Shown here in pieces: positions 1 through 8,329 of a stretch of DNA of 64,000 bases. Where the stretch lies: contig NZ_JAEG01000019.1 in NCBI RefSeq assembly GCF_000518785.1, forward strand, positions 1 to 64,000, in the 5' to 3' direction. The translations under genes and the position numbers were made by a program. The notes beneath the pieces are model-generated. The model made no database searches. It was not told where the DNA came from and worked only from the letters and a program-made list of their open reading frames with translations. Numbering within the stretch: the stretch's first letter is position 1; each line of letters opens with the position of its first letter. The DNA comes from Paenirhizobium selenitireducens ATCC BAA-1503. Lineage in GTDB: Bacteria > Pseudomonadota > Alphaproteobacteria > Rhizobiales > Rhizobiaceae.

Positions 1-501
1 AACAACAACATTTGCCTTCAGTCCGCCAAGACGCTGACACCCGCGCGGATCCTGATGATTCCAGCCACTCTCATTCGGGACCTGCTGGGAGAGGATCACG
101 ATTTCATGAAGGCGGTGGTGTTCGAGCTGGCAAGCGCCTATCGGCGAACAGTGAAGGAATTGAAGAACCAGAAGCTGCGCAGCGGCACGGAACGGCTGGC
201 CAACTGGCTGCTCAGGGAAGAGCGCGGCCAGGGTGGAGAAGGATGCCTGACCATCCCGTTCGAAAAGCGGGTCCTGGCCGCCTATCTCGGCATGACCGCG
301 GAAAACCTGTCGCGCGGATTTTCAGCTCTGTCGGCTCACGGAGTGAATATCAAAGGACTGCAGGTCGACATCACCGATATCGCCAAGCTTGCAGACTATG
401 CGCGGCCCTCGCCCTTGATCGACGAAGATGAGCCGCAATTTCCAGGAACATTCGGTACCTCGTTGACGGCTGAACGATCGGATGACGATGACACCGTCTA
501 G
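1..501 (+). CDS. Crp/Fnr-family transcriptional regulator, C-terminal part (5' end outside window)
   Basis: The reading frame is open from the first base, so only the last 166 residues are visible. They hold the end of the cyclic-nucleotide-like domain, the long dimerisation helix (rich in A, E, L and R, ending in ELKNQKLRSGTERLANWLLR) and a winged helix-turn-helix around residues 85-115, with recognition helix TAENLSRGFSAL. This is the layout of the DNR/NnrR/FnrN side of the family. The effector-binding part is missing, so the ligand (oxygen, NO or other) cannot be judged. It lies downstream of, and convergent with, the minus-strand amino-acid transporter operon; nothing ties it to the sulfur genes. 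Confidence 0.85.
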   Translation, partial: NNNICLQSAKTLTPARILMIPATLIRDLLGEDHDFMKAVVFELASAYRRTVKELKNQKLRSGTERLANWLLREERGQGGEGCLTIPFEKRVLAAYLGMTAENLSRGFSALSAHGVNIKGLQVDITDIAKLADYARPSPLIDEDEPQFPGTFGTSLTAERSDDDDTV

Positions 502-745
502 CCAAGTGACGGCAGGGCGGGGCGAAGGCTCAATCGTTGCGGTGCGCCAAGTGTGATTGCATCGAAGACCCGCGCTTCGATATGGAGGGGCTGGTCGCGA
601 CGCTGGAATCAACCGCACTCCGGTGTTCCGGCCAAAAGCACGGTGCGATTTCTTCTGGTCTTGCTGTCGAATGCGTGGTTGGACTCGTCGGAGCGGTTGA
701 AGCCGGCCGACGCGGTCGTTTCGAGCGGGACATCCAACCGCATTT

Positions 746-1822
746 TCAATGATGGCCACTTGCGCGCAGATGCCGTTCGAGCCACAGGCTGTAGCGCGAG
801 GCGCTGAAGCTGATGGCGAAATAGATCGCGGCCGTAAGCACATAGGCTTCGGTGTAGTAGCCGAGCCACTGCGGATCGGTCGCGGACGACTTTGCCGCGT
901 TGAGCAGGTCGTGGATGCCGATGACGGCAAGCAGGGATGTATTGAGCAGGATGCCGACCGAGAGGTTGACGATCGCCGGGATGACGGCTCGCAAGGCCTG
1001 CGGCATGATGATCAGGCGCACAGTTTGCCAGTAGGTAAGGCCAAGCGCCGATGCGGCGTCCGTCTGGCCGGGCGGTAGTGCCTGCAGGCCGGCGCGGATG
1101 ACTTCAGCAAGATAGGCGGAGGCAAAGAGCGTGATGCCGATCTGCGCGCGCAACAGCTTGTCCACCAGCGCACCTGCCGGCAAAGCCGTCGGCACGATCA
1201 GCATCGCGACATAGAGCACGACGATCATCGGAACGCCCCGCAGGATCTCGATATAGGCGACCGCCAACGCGCGCAGGATGCGCATGCGCGATTGCCTTGC
1301 GAGCGCCACGGCAACGGCGACCGGGAAGGCGAATCCCAGACCTGCAATCGATACGAAGATCGTGATCGGCAGGCCGCCCCATTGATTGGTCGACACTTGG
1401 GGCGGCGCAATGACGCCGGATATCAGCAGGTATGCAACGATCACGGTACCGATCCACACGCCGATCAGATGGCCGCTCCAGAAGCGCGGCATGGCCGAGA
1501 TTGCCAAGAGCGTGAAGACCGCAAGGGTGGCAAGCGCCGGCCGCCATTGCAGGTCGGGCGGATAGAAGGCGAAGAGGATGAAGCGGAGCTTCACGCCGAT
1601 GAAGGCCCAGCAGGCTCCCGCATCGCTGGCGGCGCAGTCATCCGACGTTCCCCACCAGACGGCGTCCAGGACCGCCCATTTCAGCAGTGGAAACGCGATC
1701 CAGGAGATCGCGGCCAGAACGGCAAGCGTGACGGCGGTATTGGCCGGATGGGCCAGGAGCAGCCGGAGGCGCATTGCCGCAAAACGGCGCTGTGCCGGCA
1801 AGGGCAGGGATATCACGGTCAT
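746..1822 (-). CDS. aapM: Polar amino-acid ABC transporter permease, AapM-like
   Basis: Inner-membrane permease subunit of 358 aa in the HisM/AapM family. After a long hydrophilic and membrane-spanning N-terminal region, typical of AapM, comes the transport core, with the EAA-type coupling segment around ASALGLTYWQTVRLIIMPQA where the ATPase docks. Its ATG overlaps the stop of the upstream aapQ-like gene by 4 bp, so the two are translationally coupled. The operon order is J-Q-M, but no AapP ATPase follows: downstream come about 240 bp without a gene and then the regulator on the opposite strand. The substrate is inferred to be an amino acid, possibly sulfur-containing given the cluster. Confidence 0.85.
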   Translation of the reverse strand: MTVISLPLPAQRRFAAMRLRLLLAHPANTAVTLAVLAAISWIAFPLLKWAVLDAVWWGTSDDCAASDAGACWAFIGVKLRFILFAFYPPDLQWRPALATLAVFTLLAISAMPRFWSGHLIGVWIGTVIVAYLLISGVIAPPQVSTNQWGGLPITIFVSIAGLGFAFPVAVAVALARQSRMRILRALAVAYIEILRGVPMIVVLYVAMLIVPTALPAGALVDKLLRAQIGITLFASAYLAEVIRAGLQALPPGQTDAASALGLTYWQTVRLIIMPQALRAVIPAIVNLSVGILLNTSLLAVIGIHDLLNAAKSSATDPQWLGYYTEAYVLTAAIYFAISFSASRYSLWLERHLRASGHH

Positions 1823-3009
1823 CGTGGATAGGCGCCCTTCAGCGCAATCTTGCGATTATATTGGTTCATGAGTGCCGAGACGAACAGATTGACGGTGAGG
1901 TAGACCACCATGATGATCGCAATAGACTCGATCACCTGGCCGGTGGTGTTGGCCGTGGTGTTGGCGACGCTGACGATGTCGGGAAAGCCGATCGCCACCG
2001 CGAGGCTGGAGTTTTTCGTCAGGTCGAGATAGCTCGAGGTCATCAGCGGCGTGATCACCCGCAGGGCCTGGGGCAGGACGACGAGCCGCATGATCTGCCC
2101 CGGTTTCAGGCCGAGCGCACGGGCCGCTTCCCATTGTCCCATTTGCACCGACTGGATGCCGCTACGGACGATCTCCGAGATCATTGCCGAGGCGTTGATG
2201 GTGAGGCCGGTGAGAAGGGCCGCGAATTCGGGCGTCAGCGACCAGCCCCCGCGAATGTTGAAACCGCCTCGCGCCGGAACCTCGATCAAAGGCGGGTGCC
2301 CGATGTATGCCAAGATCGCAAGCGGGAGGCCGATCGAAACGGCAACCAACCCCAGGCTCTTCGAGATATAAAGGTTCGTCTCCTTGAAGATCCGCCGCGC
2401 GGCAAGGGCGACCCCGCCGGCAAATAGGCACAGCACCGGGAGCCAGACGAAGACCGAGAAACCGGCGATGCTGACCGAGGGCACGAAAACCCCGCGATTG
2501 CTGAGAAAGGCGAGGTCAAGCACGGTTACGGCATTGCGCGGCGCCGGCAGGCTCTGAAAGATGCCCGTCCAGACAAACAGCTGCAGCAGCAATGGCGTAC
2601 CGCGCAGGATTTCGACATAGCCGCGGATCAGCGCGGCGATCAGCCGGTTGCCGGCCAGACGCGCTATGCCGAGCGTGACGCCGAGGATGGTTGCAAGGAT
2701 GCAGCCGAAAAGGGCGACCTTGGCCGTATTGGCCAGGCCCGCCAGCAGCGCCCGGCCATAGCTGTCACCGGCCCGGTAAGCGATCACACTTTCGCCGATC
2801 TCGAAATTGGCCTGCTGGGAAAGGAAGCCGAATCCCGGCGTGAGGCCGGCCCGGTTCATGCTTTCAAGCGTGTTGGTGCCGAAGAACCAGAAGGCAATCA
2901 GCAGGCCGAACAGCAGGGCCGATTGCCTGAATGGCAGCGGGCCGATCCATTCGGATACCCGTATGAGCAAGCCGGGCCCTTTCGGACCCGGCAGTACTTT
3001 GATCGTCAT
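1819..3009 (-). CDS. aapQ: Polar amino-acid ABC transporter permease, AapQ-like
   Basis: Second permease of the importer, 396 aa, with the insert-containing architecture of AapQ: one N-terminal membrane segment, a large periplasmic stretch, then the core. The coupling loop is recognisable at EAARALGLKPGQIMRLVVLP, followed by the conserved KNSSLAVAIGFPDI segment of this family. It starts 18 bp downstream of the binding-protein gene and overlaps aapM by 4 bp. Family assignment is firm; the amino acid transported is not shown by the sequence. Confidence 0.87.
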   Translation of the reverse strand: MTIKVLPGPKGPGLLIRVSEWIGPLPFRQSALLFGLLIAFWFFGTNTLESMNRAGLTPGFGFLSQQANFEIGESVIAYRAGDSYGRALLAGLANTAKVALFGCILATILGVTLGIARLAGNRLIAALIRGYVEILRGTPLLLQLFVWTGIFQSLPAPRNAVTVLDLAFLSNRGVFVPSVSIAGFSVFVWLPVLCLFAGGVALAARRIFKETNLYISKSLGLVAVSIGLPLAILAYIGHPPLIEVPARGGFNIRGGWSLTPEFAALLTGLTINASAMISEIVRSGIQSVQMGQWEAARALGLKPGQIMRLVVLPQALRVITPLMTSSYLDLTKNSSLAVAIGFPDIVSVANTTANTTGQVIESIAIIMVVYLTVNLFVSALMNQYNRKIALKGAYPR

Positions 3010-3027
3010 GAGGTTTCCCCGTTTCGA

Positions 3028-4059
3028 TCAACGGAAGGGCGGAGAATAGAGAAGGCCACCATTCGTCCACAGGTTGTTGTAGCCGCGCTCGAGATTGAGC
3101 GTCGTGCCCTTGCCGATATTGCGGTCGAAGATTTCCCCGTAATTGCCCACCGTCTTGATGATGGTGTAGGCGAATTTCGGATCGAGGCCGATGGCTTCTC
3201 CGAGCGACGGATCGACGCCGAGGAAGCGCTGGATCGCCGGGTCTTCGCTCTTCAGGAACTCGTCGACATTGGCCTTGGTGATGCCGAGTTCTTCAGCCTG
3301 GATCGTCGCATAGACCGTCCAGTTGACGATTTCGAGCCACTGATCGTCGCCGGCGCGGATCGCAGGAGCCAGCGGCTCCTTGGACAGGCGTTCGGGCAGC
3401 AGAACGTAGTCGTCCGGATTCTTCAACTGGGTGCGCTTGCCGGCCAGGTCGGTGGAGTCCTGGGTGAGTGCGTCGACGCGGCCCGATTCCAGGGCTTTGA
3501 CGAATTCGCCGGTTTCCTCGATCGTCACGGGCGTGAATTTCTTGCCGGTCTTGCGGAAGAAGTCGGCGATGTTCAACTCGCCGGTCGTGCCGCTCTGGAC
3601 GCCGATGGTGGCGCCATCGAGCTCGGTGCCCTTGGTGACGCCGAGGTCCTTGCGAACCAACAGACCCTGGCCGTCATAGAAGATCACCGGACCGAAATGG
3701 AAGCCCAGCTTGAAGGCGCGGGTGATGGTCTGCGTGACGCCGGACAAGAGAATGTCGTATTCGCCCGATTGTAGCGCCGGCAGGCGCTGCTGCGGCGAAG
3801 AATTGGTAAACTCCACCTTCTCGGGGTCATTGAAAACGGTGATGGCCAGTGCGCGACCGTAGTCGACGAAGAAGCCGTTCCAGCGGCCGTCGCTGCCGGG
3901 CGAGAAAAAGCCCGGCGTAGTGCCGACGCCGACCTTGATGAGGCCGCGTTCCTTGATCTTGTCCAGCGTCTCGCCGGCGTTGGCAATGCCGGCCGAGAGG
4001 GCCGTTGCCGCCATCAGGGCGATCGCAGCGAGGCGGTTGAGTTTCGAAAAATCCGACAT
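3028..4059 (-). CDS. aapJ: Periplasmic amino-acid-binding protein, AapJ-like, lacking Cys and Met
   Basis: Solute-binding protein of 343 aa with a Sec signal peptide ending near AGIANA and the AapJ landmarks YDGQGLLVRK, GVQSGTTGELN, LSKEPLAPAIRAGDDQW and GNYGEIFDRNIGKG. The mature chain has no Cys and no Met, although general AapJ proteins, as I recall them, carry several Cys (for example in ICVQSGTT, here IGVQSGTT). That fits a paralogue made under sulfur starvation. It is the first gene of an operon with aapQ and aapM. Candidate sites of the cluster-wide TCTA-N9-TAGA type lie upstream. Ligand unknown; cystine, cysteine or another organosulfur amino acid is my inference. Confidence 0.88.
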   Translation of the reverse strand: MSDFSKLNRLAAIALMAATALSAGIANAGETLDKIKERGLIKVGVGTTPGFFSPGSDGRWNGFFVDYGRALAITVFNDPEKVEFTNSSPQQRLPALQSGEYDILLSGVTQTITRAFKLGFHFGPVIFYDGQGLLVRKDLGVTKGTELDGATIGVQSGTTGELNIADFFRKTGKKFTPVTIEETGEFVKALESGRVDALTQDSTDLAGKRTQLKNPDDYVLLPERLSKEPLAPAIRAGDDQWLEIVNWTVYATIQAEELGITKANVDEFLKSEDPAIQRFLGVDPSLGEAIGLDPKFAYTIIKTVGNYGEIFDRNIGKGTTLNLERGYNNLWTNGGLLYSPPFR

Positions 4060-4477
4060 GATATCTCCTGCTTGCGTGAAATTCCCATCGCTTGGGTTCG
4101 ATGCGGAACTGTCATGATCATAAATCTACTAAATTTATGTAATAGGTATTTTATTTTGTCGAATGCACGGATTTTGAACATGTCGCCCAAATTGCAGTCT
4201 CGTAGAAGGCACTGTTTGCGCACTGCAGCAAAGGGTGCCTTGTGATGTCGAGGGAAATAGCGTTGCGAAGCACAATCTCATCGAAACGAGGCTGTTTGCA
4301 GAACCTATGGCGTGGCCAAGAACAAGTTCGGCCGTTGGCGAGGCAGGCGGTGCAGCCCTCGCACGCTCCAAGAAATTATTTCTACAAAATATATAGAGAA
4401 TAGGTGTCGCTTTCTTAGCGAAGCCCGCGCGTTGCGCCATAATCGTTCTCAGACATCACAAGTCGAGGATGGCCACG
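4060..4477. promoter_or_regulatory. Divergent promoter region between aapJ and the hydrolase gene
   Basis: This 418-bp gap separates divergent operons and holds no convincing gene. Two AT-rich islands stand out. At 4125-4141 a TCTA is followed after 9 bases by TGTA, close to the aapJ start. At 4381-4397 there is an exact TCTA-N9-TAGA dyad with core CAAAATATA, about 80 bp before the hydrolase gene. The latter is identical over 17 bp to the site at 34854-34870. The stretch between the islands shows nothing I can name. Confidence 0.55.
4381..4397. promoter_or_regulatory. Candidate operator, exact TCTA-N9-TAGA dyad
   Basis: The 17-mer TCTACAAAATATATAGA is a dyad with 4-bp arms and an all-A/T core after its first base. 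The same 17-mer recurs upstream of the flavin reductase gene 30 kb away, and the pattern recurs at 21314 and 26907. It is proposed as a binding site of a sulfur regulator, perhaps the Rrf2 protein of this cluster. Confidence 0.5.
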
Positions 4478-5110
4478 ATGATGCGAATGCGCCCTGCTGA
4501 CGATTCCAAGACGCTTATTCTTCCCGGACTGAACGGTTCGGGCGAGGGCCATTGGCAATGGCACTGGGCGCGCGACAAGGAGGATGCCGTCTTCGTCGAG
4601 CAGGACAATTGGACCTGCCCGGACCTTTCCCACTGGCGCAGCCGGCTTGAAGCGGTCCTTGAGTGTTCGGACGACGTGTGGATCGTCGCTCACAGCCTCG
4701 GCTGTATCCTGACCGCCAACATCGCGACAAGCCCGCTGGCCAACCGGATTCGCGGCGCGCTGCTTGTCGCCCCTTGCGACCTCGTCGCGACGGAGAAGCT
4801 TCACCCTTGCGTTCTCAACTTTGGTGATATGCCGCTTTCTCCGCTGCCCTTTCCAAGCCTCGTGGTCGCGAGCCTGGACGACCCCTACATGACCTTCAGC
4901 AAGGTCAAGACCGTTGCAAGTTCCTGGCAGAGCGCACTCATCGACATCGGCGAGGCCGGACACATCAATATCAAGAGCGGTTTCGGACGCTGGACGGGCG
5001 GCTACGAGCTGCTTTCGCTGCTGAAAACCGCGGCCCGTCACCGCGCTGCGCAGGACCAAATCGTCAGCGAAAATCGTTTTGCCGATGTGCGTGGCGTGGC
5101 GGCTCATTGA
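4478..5110 (+). CDS. RBBP9/YdeN-type alpha/beta hydrolase
   Basis: Small serine hydrolase of about 210 aa in the RBBP9/YdeN family. The fold markers are LILPGLNGSGEGHWQ, the nucleophile elbow AHSLG (Ser at about residue 73), the acid in VASLDDPYMTF and the catalytic His in EAGHINIKSGFG. ATGs occur at 4469, 4478 and 4481; the GAGG at 4465-4468 has normal spacing only to the later two, so 4478 is preferred. It leads a short operon with two tiny genes. The natural substrate of this family is poorly defined. Unlike many neighbours it carries several Cys. Confidence 0.8.
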   Translation: MMRMRPADDSKTLILPGLNGSGEGHWQWHWARDKEDAVFVEQDNWTCPDLSHWRSRLEAVLECSDDVWIVAHSLGCILTANIATSPLANRIRGALLVAPCDLVATEKLHPCVLNFGDMPLSPLPFPSLVVASLDDPYMTFSKVKTVASSWQSALIDIGEAGHINIKSGFGRWTGGYELLSLLKTAARHRAAQDQIVSENRFADVRGVAAH

Positions 5111-5164
5111 GAAGTCTCGGCTTCAACGCGAGCACGGCCTCGCAAAACACTGGAGGAATGCGCA

Positions 5165-5365
5165 ATGCCCCTTGGGATCAATGTCTTCTCCTTCGGCCTG
5201 TTCGGCTCGTCGCGCGGCGAGAAGGCCGGCTTGAGCGACGCCGAGCGGGATCGTGGTGCGGATTCGCGGCCTGCAACCGAAACCCGACAACACGACATTC
5301 GTGACAATGAAAAGCCATTGGAACATCAGGCGATTTTCCAATCGGGCTTTTTCCCGATCTATTGA
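5165..5365 (+). CDS. Small protein A1 of a duplicated two-gene module (unknown function)
   Basis: A 66-aa protein beginning MPLGINVFSFGLFG, with a charged middle and an aromatic C-terminus (GFFPIY). GGAGG lies 8 bp before the ATG. A paralogue of 63 aa is encoded at 35683-35874: both share MP-x-GI-x-x-FSF-x-LFG-x-x-R, a later QH and a C-terminal F-x-x-G-x-F, as well as the leader GGAGGAATG before the start. It follows the hydrolase gene and precedes the small membrane peptide gene by 13 bp. No Cys, no internal Met and no family I recognise. Conserved pairing with the next gene is the main evidence that it is real. Confidence 0.7.
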   Translation: MPLGINVFSFGLFGSSRGEKAGLSDAERDRGADSRPATETRQHDIRDNEKPLEHQAIFQSGFFPIY

Positions 5366-5378
5366 GGGAGCGGGCTCC

Positions 5379-5516
5379 ATGTCCTACATCCCCTACAACT
5401 CCTCCCGCCAGTCAAGGACCGTAAATCCCGCCAGGCCCGATCTGCGCAAGGCGCTTCCGGCCGGTGCGCTGATTGCCTCCTTCTTCTTCATTGCCGGTTT
5501 GCTCGTCTTTCTCTGA
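5379..5516 (+). CDS. Small tail-anchored membrane peptide B1 of the duplicated module
   Basis: A 45-aa peptide with a polar N-terminus (MSYIPYNSSRQSRTVNPARP) and one hydrophobic helix, about residues 27-45, running to the C-terminus (FFFIAGLLVFL). GAGGGAG lies 8 bp upstream of the ATG and a strong terminator follows 31 bp after the stop. Its counterpart B2 at 35888-36019 has the same size, topology and position relative to the partner gene, though little sequence identity outside the membrane segment. The expected topology is N-in, inner membrane. Function unknown; a partner or membrane anchor for protein A is inference. Confidence 0.65.
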   Translation: MSYIPYNSSRQSRTVNPARPDLRKALPAGALIASFFFIAGLLVFL

Positions 5517-5547
5517 CGGTGCCGAGCGGCAATGCCGACAAACGAAA

Positions 5548-5570
5548 AGGGCTCCCCGGCCGGGAGCCCT
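5548..5570. terminator. Bidirectional intrinsic terminator
   Basis: AGGGCTCCC pairs with GGGAGCCCT across a 5-base loop (CGGCC), with AAAA before it and TTTCTT after it. It serves the plus-strand small-gene operon and the convergent tauABC operon. Confidence 0.85.
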
Positions 5571-5605
5571 TTCTTCATTCTCCTCCGCGGCTCAAGCGAC
5601 GGGCA

Positions 5606-6439
5606 TCACTTTTCCGCGGCCCACGGTACCAGCCAGCGTTCGAGCGCGCGCGCTGCCAGTTCCAGCAGGATGGCGATCAGGGCGATGACACCGATCCCGG
5701 CCAGCACGACGTCCGTGACCAAAAATTGCGCGGCCGACTGGATCATGAAGCCGAGCCCCCGCGTTGCCGCGACCAGTTCGGCGGCGACCAGGGTCGACCA
5801 GCCAGTGCCAAGCGCGATCCGGATGCCGGTAAGGATCGCGGGCAGGGCGGAGGGCAGGATCACGTGCAGCAACAATTGGCGTTCCGTTCCGCCGAAGGAG
5901 CGGGCGGCATTGAGGTGATCCTTCGATACCGAGCGCACACCGGCGGCCGTCGACAGAATGATCGCCGGCAGCATGGAAAGGGCGATCACGGTGATCTTCG
6001 AGGCTTCGCCGATCCCGACCCAGATGATGACGAGCGGCAGATAGGCAAGCGGCGGCAGCGGTCTCAGGAACTCGACGATCGGATCGAGGATACCGCGACC
6101 GATGCGGCTGGTGCCGATCGCCAGGCCCGCCGGGACCCCGAGAAGGATCGAGACCAGCAGGCCGCCGAGAATCCGGCCGAGGCTGGCGACAACATGTTCG
6201 GCAAGGGTCGAATCGACGAAGCCGACGGTCAGCAGGCTCCATGCCGATTGGGCCACCAGGTTCGGCGATGGGAGAAAGACCGGAGACACCAGCTCCAGGC
6301 GCGCCGCCAGCCACCAGATGGCGACGATGGCGGTCACCGTCAGGCCCGAATAGACGTAGAGCGGGACGGCGATCTTCCGTCTTGGCTGTTCGGAGGGCGT
6401 CTCTGACAAGAGCACGGGAGCTTCGCTGATGAGGGTCAT
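5606..6439 (-). CDS. tauC: Taurine ABC transporter permease TauC
   Basis: Inner-membrane permease of 277 aa. Long stretches match TauC: SPVFLPSP near the N-terminus, RGILDPIVEFLRPLPPLAYL, and near the end GWSTLVAAELVAATRGLGFM followed by LVTDVVLAGIGVIALIAILL. The EAA coupling region lies around ARSFGGTERQLLLHVILPSA. It is the last gene of the operon tauA-tauB-tauC and overlaps tauB by 4 bp. No TauD-type dioxygenase gene follows, so the imported sulfonate must be desulfonated by an enzyme encoded elsewhere. Confidence 0.93.
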   Translation of the reverse strand: MTLISEAPVLLSETPSEQPRRKIAVPLYVYSGLTVTAIVAIWWLAARLELVSPVFLPSPNLVAQSAWSLLTVGFVDSTLAEHVVASLGRILGGLLVSILLGVPAGLAIGTSRIGRGILDPIVEFLRPLPPLAYLPLVIIWVGIGEASKITVIALSMLPAIILSTAAGVRSVSKDHLNAARSFGGTERQLLLHVILPSALPAILTGIRIALGTGWSTLVAAELVAATRGLGFMIQSAAQFLVTDVVLAGIGVIALIAILLELAARALERWLVPWAAEK

Positions 6440-7242
6440 GCTGCCGCCTCGGTTTCGTCGGAGATCGAATGGATGAGATTGGTCAGCCCGTCATGCATGC
6501 GCTTGAAGAGCGGCGATGCCTTGATCTGGTTGACCGAGGCCCCGGCCAGCAGTTCGGCGGCGAAACCCGTCTCGATGTCAGCGGCCAGCCGGCCAGGATT
6601 GGGCGAGAGTACGATGACACGTGAGGCAAGCAGCAGGGCCTCGTCTATGCTGTGGGTGATGAGCAGCGCACCTGCACGGCTCTTCGACCAGACGTCGAGC
6701 AGGAAACCCTGCATCTTGGCCCGGGTCAGCGCATCGAGCGCGCCGAGAGGTTCGTCGAGCAGCAGGAAACGCGGATCGGAGGCCAGAGCTCGGGCAATCC
6801 CGACGCGCTGGCGCATGCCGCCGGAAAGCTCCGAGATGCGCCGGCGTCCCGCATCGGCGAGGCCGACAAGCTCGAGCAGTTCTTCGGCGCGGACACGACG
6901 GTCCTTTTCGCGCACGCCGCGCAGCTTGAGCGGGAAGGCAATATTATCGCGGGCGTCGAGCCAAGGGTACAGCGCATCGTCCTGGAAGACCACGGCGCGG
7001 TCGGCACCCGGTCCCGCGATCGTGGCTCCGTCCACGGCGATCCGGCCATTGGACGGCGTCAGGAAACCGGCGGCGAGATTGAGGAGGCTGGTCTTGCCCG
7101 AGCCCGAGCGGCCGATGACGACGATGAACTCTCCGGTCTCGACGGAAAGGTTGATCCGCTCCAGAACCAGCGGCGGCTGGCCGGACCCGGCTTGACGCGC
7201 CGGATAGCGCAGCGAGACGTCATGAAATGACAGTATGCTCAT
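6436..7242 (-). CDS. tauB: Taurine ABC transporter ATP-binding protein TauB
   Basis: ABC ATPase of 268 aa with Walker A GRSGSGKTS, Q-loop VVFQDDALYPWL, signature LSGGMRQRVGIARAL, Walker [16 protein letters not shown] and switch His in LITHSIDEALLLA. The ATG at 7242 is chosen because a good GAGGAG sits just upstream and the protein then begins at the ABC domain; the frame is open further upstream but without family similarity. No Cys. Overlaps tauC by 4 bp and follows tauA after 76 bp containing a hairpin. Confidence 0.93.
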   Translation of the reverse strand: MSILSFHDVSLRYPARQAGSGQPPLVLERINLSVETGEFIVVIGRSGSGKTSLLNLAAGFLTPSNGRIAVDGATIAGPGADRAVVFQDDALYPWLDARDNIAFPLKLRGVREKDRRVRAEELLELVGLADAGRRRISELSGGMRQRVGIARALASDPRFLLLDEPLGALDALTRAKMQGFLLDVWSKSRAGALLITHSIDEALLLASRVIVLSPNPGRLAADIETGFAAELLAGASVNQIKASPLFKRMHDGLTNLIHSISDETEAAA

Positions 7243-7274
7243 CGTCAAATCTCCTCTTGGATCTTGAACGGAAA

Positions 7275-7299
7275 TGGCCCGGCCTTGCGAACCGGGCCA
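7275..7299 (-). terminator. Intra-operon hairpin between tauA and tauB
   Basis: TGGCCCGG and CCGGGCCA form an 8-bp stem around a 9-base loop, with only a short T run (TTTC) on the transcribed strand. Such hairpins often stabilise or partly terminate messages after a binding-protein gene, raising TauA over TauBC; that role is inferred. Confidence 0.6.
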
Positions 7300-7318
7300 C
7301 TTGCCAACGTCTGGCTCG

Positions 7319-8329
7319 TCAGAACGAAAGCTTGGACGCGTCGACGACCCAGCGCGACGAGACATAGGGTGCGTAGTCGGCGAGGACGGCCGGGATCTTG
7401 CCCTGTTCCTTGAGGAAGGCCGAGGTTTCCGCGACCGCCTTGATCGTGCCGCCGCCGAGAAGGTCGGGCTTGGCCTGTTCCTCCAGCGTCGGGAAGATGT
7501 AGCCCTTGAGGAGGGCGGGAACTTCGTCCTGCTTGGCGCCGGTCAGCCTGGCGATTTTCTCGGCCTCGGGGGAGGTCGGGCCCCAGGCTTCCGGGTCGGC
7601 GCGATAGGCCGCGGTCGCATCGCCGGTGACGCGCACGAAGGCGGCGACGATGTCAGGATGGGCTTCGGCAAACGTCTTGCTGACGATCCAGGCGTCGAAG
7701 GTCGGGCCACCCCAGTCGGCGACGTCCGCCGAGGTCGCAAGCACCGTGCCGGACTTCTTGAGCTCAGCCAGAACAGGATCCCAGACATAGGCGCCGTCAA
7801 TGTCGCCGCGCGACCAGGCGGCGGCAATTTCCGGCGGGCGCAGATTGAGGATCTCGACCGATTTCGGATCGATGTTCCAGTGCTTCAGCGCTGTCAGCAG
7901 GCTGTAGTGCGCGGTCGAGACGAAGGGCGTGGCGATCTTCTTGCCGGCCAGATCTTCGGGCTTGGAAATGTCGCGCACGGCAAGGGCTTCCGCCTCGCTG
8001 ATCAGACCGACGAGGGCGATGGTTTCGATCGGTAGGCCGCGGCTTGCGGCGGCGGCGAGCGGCGAGGAGCCGACATAACCGATGTCGAGCGAGCCGGAGG
8101 CGATCGCGGCGATGACGTCGGCGCCGCCGTCGAATTTCTGCCAGTTGATCTTCGCGCCGGTCACCTTCTCATAGGTGCCGTCGGCCTGCGGCACGCGTGA
8201 TGGCTCGACGATCGGCTGGTAGCCGATGTTGAGCGTGACGTCGGCGGCGAAAGCCGGTGCTCCCTGCAGGATGGTGAAAAGGGCGGTGGCGGCGACAAGG
8301 CCGGCTATATCTCTGCGTTTCAATGCCAT
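7319..8329 (-). CDS. tauA: Taurine-binding protein TauA, with no Cys or internal Met
   Basis: Periplasmic binding protein of 336 aa with a signal peptide ending AFA before ADVTLNIGYQ. It matches TauA over its length: AQADGTYEKVTG-like start, VGSSPLAAAASRGLPIE, ATPFVSTAHYSLLTALKHW, RGDIDGAYVWDPVL and FLKEQGKIPAV-x-x-DY near the end. The only sulfur-containing residue is the initiator Met. First gene of tauABC; its upstream region holds AT-rich sites of the cluster motif. Substrate taurine or a similar aminosulfonate. Confidence 0.93.
   Translation of the reverse strand: MALKRRDIAGLVAATALFTILQGAPAFAADVTLNIGYQPIVEPSRVPQADGTYEKVTGAKINWQKFDGGADVIAAIASGSLDIGYVGSSPLAAAASRGLPIETIALVGLISEAEALAVRDISKPEDLAGKKIATPFVSTAHYSLLTALKHWNIDPKSVEILNLRPPEIAAAWSRGDIDGAYVWDPVLAELKKSGTVLATSADVADWGGPTFDAWIVSKTFAEAHPDIVAAFVRVTGDATAAYRADPEAWGPTSPEAEKIARLTGAKQDEVPALLKGYIFPTLEEQAKPDLLGGGTIKAVAETSAFLKEQGKIPAVLADYAPYVSSRWVVDASKLSF

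Noticed and set aside
4135..4440. Small open frame in the aapJ-hydrolase gap
   Set aside because: It spans the candidate operator and promoter of two operons and has no coding signature.
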